Shown here: one piece after another, positions 55,914 through 64,000 of the stretch | Layout: the number at the start of each line of letters is the position of its first letter | How positions within the stretch are numbered: position 1 is the stretch's first letter | Origin: Bolinopsis microptera | Taxonomy: Eukaryota > Ctenophora > Tentaculata > Lobata > Bolinopsidae | Direction of reading: 5' to 3' | Length of the DNA stretch: 64,000 nucleotides | Assembly: GCF_026151205.1 (NCBI RefSeq) | Contig: NC_087076.1 | Location: 9,028,902 to 9,092,901, forward strand | Made by a program: the position numbers and the translations under genes | The notes under the pieces: model-generated | What the model was told of the DNA's origin: nothing | Database searches by the model: none | Seen by the model: the letters and a program-made list of their open reading frames with translations, nothing else

Positions 55914-58900
55914 ATGGAAGGTTGCCTGCTAAGTCGAGTATCTGAACCCTACGGAGTAACCAGTGCTGCAGAGCAACTCCAGAGTCTCCTTGACAACAAG
56001 TGTCTGCCTCTCATGTTCCCCACTACACCTACCATCAAGATGAACGATGTTATATCGTCCCTTCTGCAGTATAAGGTTGGTTTTAGATTACTGTTGTTTC
56101 GTATGTTTCTAGAATTCTCTTGTGTTTCTAGAATTCTCTTGTGTTTCTAGAATTCTCGTGTGTTTTTAGAACTCCTTTATGACAGTTTATGGACGATTTG
56201 AAGGGACATCTGACTGTCCTATATAATATGTAGTTAGAGGAAGGCATATGGAGGTTCATCTTGGCATTTAACATTTTTTTCGAAGGTCAAAAATGATTAA
56301 ATATTTATTTCACCGATTGTTTTGTGATGGCAAAAATGGTGAAAATGTCTTAAATATTCCCTAAACTTTAAAACGAGGCTGTTATTACTTTGGTATTTAT
56401 TAAATCATCCTGACAATCATTTGATAGGTGATTCAACTAAGTAATTAAGAGTGTTAAAAACCATGTAATAAATTTTTAAATCCGCAAAGTAAACGTATTC
56501 AGTATTGGCGCTTGTGTTCACGCTAAAAACCCTTGATCTTGGCTTCCAAATTTGGTATAGGTATCAAGTTAAGACATGTTCCAATTTTAACCTGCTGCCA
56601 CGCTTTGTCAACTCCAAACTAAAAAGGGAAATTTTACACTTTAGTTTTCCACCCGTTCTCCTATTGGCAGGCATTTCGATCAAATTATCGAAATAGGAGC
56701 GTTGTCGTATTAGATTTATACCTGACACAATATCGATGTCTAAAATAAAGATTAACCTCCCCCTCATTATTCCCTTGGCACTCCCTTTAATTTACCTGCA
56801 TGTTCTCTAGTTCATGAATCAGAGGCTCCGTTTTGAATATTTATTGAGCTATTATTACAGCTTATGTTTTATTTAAAATTTCAGGCTGATCTGTGTGCGG
56901 GGACAGTTAAAACAGAGCCTCCCTCTCCTCTGTACTCTCCGGACAAGAAGACTAACAAACCAACAACCTCCCCGGAGAAACCCTCTCACCTAGCACCCGG
57001 TGTCACGTCACCTGTCACCCTGACCAGTACCTGTGCTAGCCTGCTTTCCAGCAGTGGTAACCCGCCCAGCTCCAGTATGATGCAGAGCAGTGCTAGTTTC
57101 CTGCCCTCTAGCTCTAATACTGGACTTCTTTCTTCTAACAGTGGCTTGCTGCCAACTAGCTCCATGTTACCCTCAAGCACTGCTCTGTTCTCCAGCTCCT
57201 CCAGCTCCAGCAGTCAACTGCCAAGACCCAGTCTCCTTCAGAACAACACTATTCTATCAGGAACCCCCCTCATACCCTCCACATCCCTCCTCCCCAGCAA
57301 TGGACTGGTCCCCAACACCTCCATCATCCCCAACAGTTCGCTGTTATCTAACAGCAGTAACATGCTGCCCCACAGTGCTGGCAATCTTCTTCAGGGTCCT
57401 ATGTTCACAGGGTCCAACAGTTTCATCAACACCAGCTCTCTTCTCAACGCTAATCAGCTTCTTGCTAACAAGGTTTGTTTGATATTACACTTTTCCTGTA
57501 AACACGAAAGTAGAGTGTTGAAAGTTGACACTCAATTTTATGATTTGCAATCTTTAAGTTTCAACACTGGTTTCACTATGATTATTCACATGTTCGGTCG
57601 GCGGTTAAATCAAGTATAAATGGAACATAAAATTTTAGCCAAGAATGTTGACCGTTGAGAAGCTCGTCTCCTCAAAAAGTAGCCCCGTTTTACACTCACA
57701 TGCGAAGCCGGCAACATTCTTGGTAACATTCCAGCAATTGTGCCTAAATCACACACCGAGCGGTAATTTTAAATGACATGACCATACAGTTGACTTTAAA
57801 CTGCATTTGGTCTTTCTTCTGACTAAAAAAGGTAACTTGGTAAAGGTGTAAATTGTGTTATTTATAAGAATGACCGAATTTTCAATGCTTGCTGTTTAAT
57901 AAGTACCCGTTGAGCTTTCTCAGAATAATCGGTGAGTACACGGTAAGTGGCCAGCGAACCATTAAGTAACCAACAATGCGTTACCAGTAAGTAACCAGTA
58001 AGTAACCAGTAAGTAACCAGTAAGTTACCAGTAAGTTACCAGTAAGTTACCAGTAAGTTACCAGTAAGTTACCAGTAAGTTACCAGTAAGTTACCAGTAA
58101 GTTACCAGTAAGTTACCAGTAAGTTACCAGTAAGTTACCAGTAAGTTACCAGTAAGTTACCAGTAAGTTACCAGTAAGTTACCAGTAAGTTACCAGTGAA
58201 TAACCAATACGTAACCAATAAGTAACCAATAAGTAACATGTTACTTGTTTCAGATGTGCGACATGACCAAGAAAGTTGATAAGACTGTCACGAACCCGTC
58301 TTCTTCCAATCCCACAGTAAATAACGGGGTAAAGATATTCCAAACTAAACAGGGATACACACTTCTAATCTGTAACGGATACCGGTTAGTTCATTATAAA
58401 GCTATTAAGTTAGTTAGTTTCTGATAAAGTTGTTATTTTAGATTTAATGTCTTATAAAACTATCATGTTAATTAGATTCAGTTTCTGATAAAGTTATTAT
58501 GATAGTTAGATTCCTGACTGTTCAAACTTGCATTTGTGATTTGATTTTGATTTAACTGCCAGCCCTTGGCTACTGAGGGGTTGTACCCAGATTCCAGCAG
58601 TGCCTCCAGAATACCACATTAATTGTAGCATGTGACACTCTCCTTTGATCTACTGTAAATCTTGAGGCCTGCTAACTGGAAAGTATGACTTTCTATATCA
58701 GCCCCAACATGATCGCCCAAGATCCATCACATCCCAGCTATTGCAATCAACTTCTAATTCTTTTCAGTTTTCATGGATTCAAAATCAACATGGAACTGAA
58801 TAATAATTGTAGGCCAAAAATTGTTGCACTTTAAGAGCATAAGATCTCTGAAAATGTCCTATAGCAATATAATATGTTCTGTAACTTAGTCAGGTGACTG

Positions 58901-61900
58901 CTTGCGTGCAGTGAAAATCACACTATTTCTACTCATGGGTTTTCGCCAAGCTAGTCTAGACCCGCCAAATCCGTCTGTGAGATTTTGCCAGCAATCTTAA
59001 GATCATAAGCAATTAATACTTCAGCAGGTCAGTATATCCTAGCTTGCTGTATTTCGCTTGTGAACTTTTGTTGAAGTGTCTATTTCTGTCTTCCCGCTCG
59101 AAACTTCGCTACAACTCGCCTCCAATGATTGTTCAATATTTGAGCAGGTTTTTACAAGACTCACAACATTACCAGGCCTATGTTAAACAAGAATTAGTTG
59201 TCTCATTGCCTGGGAACAAACCAATAGTTTAAATAACTTCCTCAAAATAGAACGGTATTCCAGTCTGCTGTTTACGGAGCTAGTGTGACCTATATATTTG
59301 TACCTTACCTCACGAACCAACCTATTCGTTAGTGGCCCTTGGTCTGGCTCAAACAGGTGGTCCAAGAAAACAGACGCTATCCGGTTAGTTAAACTACCGG
59401 TATATAGGAGCCTGACTGCATGGTAACAAGGCTGGACAACCTGCAGGTAACAAGCCTGGTGAGCATGGTAACAGGGTTACATTACCCTGGTAACCCCCCG
59501 GTAACAGGTCATCACCAGTCTGGTAACTGGTGAGTTGTGTGGGATATGAGGTTCTCTCTTTCCGGAATCTCCCGGTCACACATTGTCTACTGTCTCCAGC
59601 TACTCTAGATCACACTTCTCTCTCTCCAGCTCGTGTCTTTTCTCTTTTTCTCATGATAAACTATTACAAGGTTCTCAACTCTAGAGTCCACCTCCTCTCC
59701 GACTCGAGGCTAGTTATTGAGAGCCTTTCACATCTCACATAACCTCATCATGGTGGCAATTATCTCTTGACCTCGGTTTATCAGTATAAAATAACGGATT
59801 TGTAATGATTCAATCACATGTGAGTGCAGTCAAAATGCTGTCCTTCGGATTGGATTCTACGTAAATTTTTCTGATGTGGCCTAAAATCGATTATTTGGCT
59901 TGTGACATATTCTATCATCACCGGTGGTAGGTCATTGGCACCTTTTAATTATAATCTCAGTATTCAGCTTAGTCCTGGTGATCGAATTTAGGCGTATTTT
60001 GTTGTATCAAAGAAGGTCATATGTTATGGACTAATGTTCGGGTGGCCTGTAAGTCCCCGCTAAAACCCACCTCAGTCTGTACCTCACTTCACTCTGAACA
60101 CGGCGTTTAAATTAATTCAAGCAAGAATCTAAATATACCCAAAATGTTCCCATATATTGATACGGATTAGATTTATAAGATGTTTCCAGGGTACCTGGTG
60201 GAGATCTGGGGTTAAATACGCATTTTATATTGCTATTTGTTCGGGTTAATACAATGAGCATGTCATTGGCATGTGATTTAGAAAGTGATCAAGTGTTAGA
60301 GCCCCTCTCTCTCCCAATATGCCCCCTGAGCCACTCTTCTCCTCCTCGCCAGTCTAGCTCCCAGTCAAAAATGTAACACAGTGTTGTGTCACACTCTCTC
60401 TCTATCCTGATGTGTCCGGGCAACTAATTTCTCTAACCGTGGTGAGAGAGAGAGACCGGGGAACTATAACCGCTCTAACTAATTCTAACTAACTGAATAT
60501 CCTCTACAGCTCAACATACAGCTAGCTATCAGCCCGGCAACTGCTAAAAGTTAATGTCATTTTCACAATTGCCGCCGATCAAGGGTCGGGCGCCTACTAA
60601 AGTTAGGCCCCAAGTAGCTGGCCAAGGAGTCCCAACTAGTCTGGTAGAGCTAATGGAATTTGTCTTGACCATGTGATGGAGGATCCCACTTTACTGGTCT
60701 GTCAGCTGAGAGTGGGGCTACATGCTCTGGTTTGAGCGGGGCTTTGAGAGAAGGATCAGCTGTCTGGTGTCACATTTATTATATTGAGGTCTAAATAGAG
60801 CACTTTAGAATGTGCTGAGGTCCACACACCAGAAGTGAGGTCCTCACACCAGATACATTGTCAAATGTTGAGGCCTACCAATCTCATTAAATAGATCAAA
60901 GCGGTTTTTAACGAGTGGTATGATAGTTCCCGAACTTTTTTTCAGACCCGGAAGTAACAGTTCCACCCCAGGTACTCCAAAATCAGTACGAGCAGTAACG
61001 GTAAGAAGGTGTACTGGAGATGCACACTGCGAAGCTGCAAAGGTAAAGTGCACACTGATGTGGGTGGAGGTGTGGTGTATGAGAGCACACATGATCACCC
61101 CCCAATGGCAGAGGAGTTCTTGTTTAGTTGTCATAGCAACAGACTTGCCAAGGAAGCTAGACAAATAATGAGGTATGGTCATCAAGTTTCAGTGAAATGT
61201 TTTATACTTTTTTGTTTGTTTTGATGAATATTTGTTTGTCCGTATCTTCAGCTTCCCTATAAAAGCTAAACATCATTTCTTGGCCTGGTTAAATACCATT
61301 TCTTGACCTGATCGAACATTATTTCAATTTATTCACACCGAAAATTGTTACAGATTTGATCCAATGAAGGCACTAAAAGACGAAATACCTTATTCAGCTT
61401 TGGAGTCAACACCAACATTCTGTAAAATAAAAGGTATTTTAACCGCACATGAATGTTTCTAAATTATTTGGTGACTGTTGCTGGGTTACGGGTAGTGTTG
61501 CCGTGGTAACACCAGTGTTGTCTTGGTCGCATACCTGCCCCTTGCAGGGCACCACCAACATTTCCTCTCTCAAGCCTGATTTATAACTTAGTTGAGTGGC
61601 TTCATACCGTATAAATCGCATCAAAAATTTGGAAGATAAGGCGTTGTGAAGTGGTATATTTTGTTGATAAGCCGGTCTGAACTCTAAATATTGAGTCGTT
61701 ACAAATTGACAAACTGCAAGTAGGGCATGACACACGGTAGCCCGGAGTTATTATTTTAAATTATCTTCATTAGCAGTCGTCTAAATCCTATTAGAATATA
61801 ATATTGACGCTCTGTTTCACAAAGTAGGGCTCGAGGGAGGCCCAAGTAGGGCTTCTATCTCCCAATTTGAAACAAACAGAAGGAGATTTGAGCACCTAAA

Positions 61901-64000
61901 GTCACACTAGCGAGACGCTCAATGTCACGTGTCCACCCCACGTGCTCCTACACTACAATGTGTCATGTGATTCTAGATATCACCTGATCATCGATAACAA
62001 ACTAATCTCCGCAGATAGACTGAACATTAAGAAGGGCAGCTCCAGTCCCGACCACCCCATGGTAACAGAATCAGGGTCACCTCTGAAGCAAACCTTCCCA
62101 GTCCCCTCCTCCCCCCTTCCAGTTATTAATCTGGATCATAAGGAAGGTGCTATAACAGGTAAAAACATCTGACCAGTGACTATTTACTCTGAAATTGCTG
62201 CATCTAAGCCTATACGACCATATAAGGTCCGTTTGATTGAACTTAAACAGAGTAACCTATTCCTCGGAAAGAACCGGCAAATGATCAACCATCACTAATA
62301 AACATATCTCCAGTACAAACAACAACCTGCGATCTGTTAACAGAGCTGAATGCACTGCGCTTGACGCACCACCTGTGCGATGTAGCACTCTGCGTTAACG
62401 GGACCCTGATCTACGCACACCGTGTTGTACTCGCAGCTGCAAGGTACTGCTCTTTCTCATCTCATTTAGATTAGGAAGGCAGTTTGTTTGTCTGTTTGTG
62501 AAAATCTATTGTGAAATTAGATGATTTTTTCAGGACTACCGGGTATTATGGGCTGATCGGAAGTAAAGCTTCATCACAAACCGCAGTAATCTTGCTCGCA
62601 GATAAAATTTCTAATTCCGTGAAAAACCAATTTGGTTGTAGCCTGTGTGTCCTACTAAGAAACCTTACTTTTCCCACATTATAATGATCTGGAACGATTT
62701 GGGGGTCGGTACCAGCCCTATTGTTGGCAGATAATGAGACTAAAGTTGACGGAGAGGGTCTCGCTCTCCAATAATATTGGAGTTGACGGGGTCGAGCAAT
62801 CCGGCAACCAATTGAGAGACTTATCAACACAAGTCTGGTTCAAACAATATCCATTTGATTAAGTCAAAGCTTGACACATAAGTAACTGTGAAAAATATTG
62901 TCTACCATTATTTGATCTAATGAGTCGGAAAACCCCGCAAAGAACCCTTCTAACATGTTCTCAAACTGGAATTCAGGATTTTTAGACTTGAAATAAGCAC
63001 CTTGCACGATACATCCGTTTATGTTAAATTTGACTGGGATTCACGTTGACAGCATACCATTTTGATGTGAACATCAGTCATGGGAAAATAACCCATCCTC
63101 TCATGTGTCCTGTTATTATAAATATAGCCAGGAAACTATCAACCAGCTAGGTGTCCATGTTATGTCTTTGCAAGATTTAGTATTACCTCAAATTACCGTG
63201 TCCTATAGTCGGGAGGGGGGACTTGTTGGTGAGGTGGCCTCTTTGCCACACTGATCATTACCTCCACAAACGAGATGGGAGCCTATTAACCATCCTCATG
63301 ACTGCGCACTGACTAAAGACTCCCCCGACTCCCTGTATCAGTGTGTGCTCCTTTGTAATATTAATCAATCAGACGGTATAGATTCCGTAATCTCAGTTTA
63401 TATCGAGTTATTTCGGTATTTTGACCCGGGATGAAGCTGCAATAGTTCTCGTATGTTGTCACGATGCCCGGATGAAATTATTTTATCTGTAGCTTAAAGT
63501 TAATCGAATGAAAATAGGATACCTGAAATAAAAAGAGCACACCAAAAATCTACAGTCCTAAAAATACCTTACGTAGTTTCTCCGAAACTGATACTTATGC
63601 AGTGATCTGTACCAAAAAAAATTTAGAGCAATATAGCCGTTAAAACAAAGCGTACAGTAAAATCTTTCCCAACTAACATTTCACTAATAATCTTAATCAT
63701 CTTTTACTATTCTAACCAAAGTATGTTTTCAGTCAGTATTTCCGACTACTGTTCCTGGCAAACACAAAGCTTTTGAGCTACATCGAGCTGAGGGGAGTTG
63801 ATCCTGAGTCGGTGGAACTATTAGTGAACTTTGCTTACACAGGCTCACTGAACATAAACTACATCAGGTAGCTACTTATCTTAACATAAATCATATTCTT
63901 GGTTGATCCGTTTGTCCCTGCTTCGATAGCTTTTTCTCAATGTCTCGAGTCAGTCTTTATCTCCCTGAATTTCAATCTTCATACTGTAGATTCCTCTACA
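55914..64000 (+). CDS. FLYWCH zinc finger - BTB/POZ protein, 5' part (runs off the window)
   Basis: Probably a nuclear DNA- or chromatin-associated protein: FLYWCH fingers bind DNA or protein, and BTB domains dimerise and recruit partners. Exons: 55908-56075 (ATG at 55914), 56885-57472, 58254-58384, 60972-61172, 61354-61433, 62015-62158, 62314-62443, 63733-63867, and perhaps 63990 onward; all phases agree. After a short N-terminal exon comes a VKTEPPSP motif (SUMO-site-like) and a roughly 180-residue Ser/Leu/Pro/Asn-rich low-complexity region. The FLYWCH finger (about residues 276-338) shows GYTLLICNGYRYSK, VYWRC, SCKGK and THDHPP; metal ligands are about C311, C316, H334 and H336. The BTB starts near residue 440 (HHLCDVALCVNG, AHRVVLAAAS, YFRLLF, ELLVNFAYTGSL) and is still open at the edge. 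A kelch or other C-terminal domain may follow. Exon 55908 is preceded by an acceptor (TATCTTAG), so a 5' exon exists upstream. Confidence 0.87.
56100..56160. repeat. 18-bp tandem repeat TGTTTCTAGAATTCTCTTG
   Basis: Three copies with GAATTC and TCTAGA in each, starting 25 bases after the donor at 56076. The remaining intron to 56884 shows nothing I recognise. Confidence 0.8.
57980..58196. repeat. 11-bp minisatellite TAAGTTACCAG
   Basis: About twenty copies (early ones TAAGTAACCAG) ending about 58 bases before the exon at 58254. The motif GTTACC again resembles an X-box half-site. Confidence 0.94.
58385..60971. other. Long intron between the two FLYWCH-coding exons
   Basis: Near 59420-59510 are several GGTAAC and GTTACC half-sites, but no regular repeat. 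Short frames on either strand have no splice or domain support. No nested gene recognised. Confidence 0.55.
62444..63732. other. Intron inside the BTB-coding region
   Basis: No exon, repeat array or element that I can support. Confidence 0.5.

Noticed and set aside
1-64000. tRNA, rRNA and other structured RNA genes
   Set aside because: I looked for T-arm-like GGTTCGA motifs and long GC-rich conserved blocks by eye and saw none that form a cloverleaf; a covariance-model search would settle it.

Overview
This is a eukaryotic, animal-type window: spliced genes with GT-AG introns, a SIX-class homeobox gene, a receptor tyrosine phosphatase, a sushi/FN3 receptor, a rhodopsin-like GPCR, an SLC22-type transporter and a FLYWCH+BTB protein. 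The DNA is AT-rich, with short exons, mostly short introns and a very high load of minisatellites and small inverted-repeat elements. This fits an invertebrate, possibly an early-branching metazoan; I cannot name the species.

Layout. 0.6-9.7 kb (+): single-domain receptor-type tyrosine phosphatase with almost no ectodomain; its introns carry many minisatellites built on RFX X-box-like, CRE and E-box motifs. 9.7-13.8 kb: intergenic, with a CpG-rich foldback element and a second terminal-inverted-repeat element that contains the tail of a non-LTR reverse-transcriptase ORF. 13.8-35.9 kb (+): a 22-exon gene whose splice phases all agree, encoding a roughly 1034-aa type I membrane receptor (six sushi-like modules, a beta-rich segment, three FN3-like modules, a cysteine-rich juxtamembrane module, one membrane span, cytoplasmic tail). 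Its introns hold a piggyBac-like TTAA-flanked element with long palindromic arms, a 480-bp tandem duplication, large 10-11-mer arrays and, on the opposite strand, an intronless SIX homeobox gene. 37.3-44.2 kb (-): a 12-exon SLC22-like transporter, with a two-exon GPCR gene inside one intron on the same strand. 44.2-55.9 kb: long stretch without a firm gene, holding three MITE-like elements, a cluster of inverted CCAAT boxes and many CACGTG palindromes. 55.9 kb to the end (+): 5' part of a nuclear-type protein with a serine-rich region, a FLYWCH zinc finger and then a BTB domain, cut by the window edge.

The genes are not an operon or an obvious pathway; the links are positional (a gene nested on the opposite strand, a gene nested on the same strand, and a convergent pair). 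The strongest odd signals are the shared X-box-like unit of many independent minisatellites, the nested SIX gene with a shortened SIX domain, the triplicated exon end with synonymous differences, the apparent frame and stop lesions in the phosphatase, and the FLYWCH-before-BTB order. All exon models were built by hand from splice consensus and phase matching, without transcripts.
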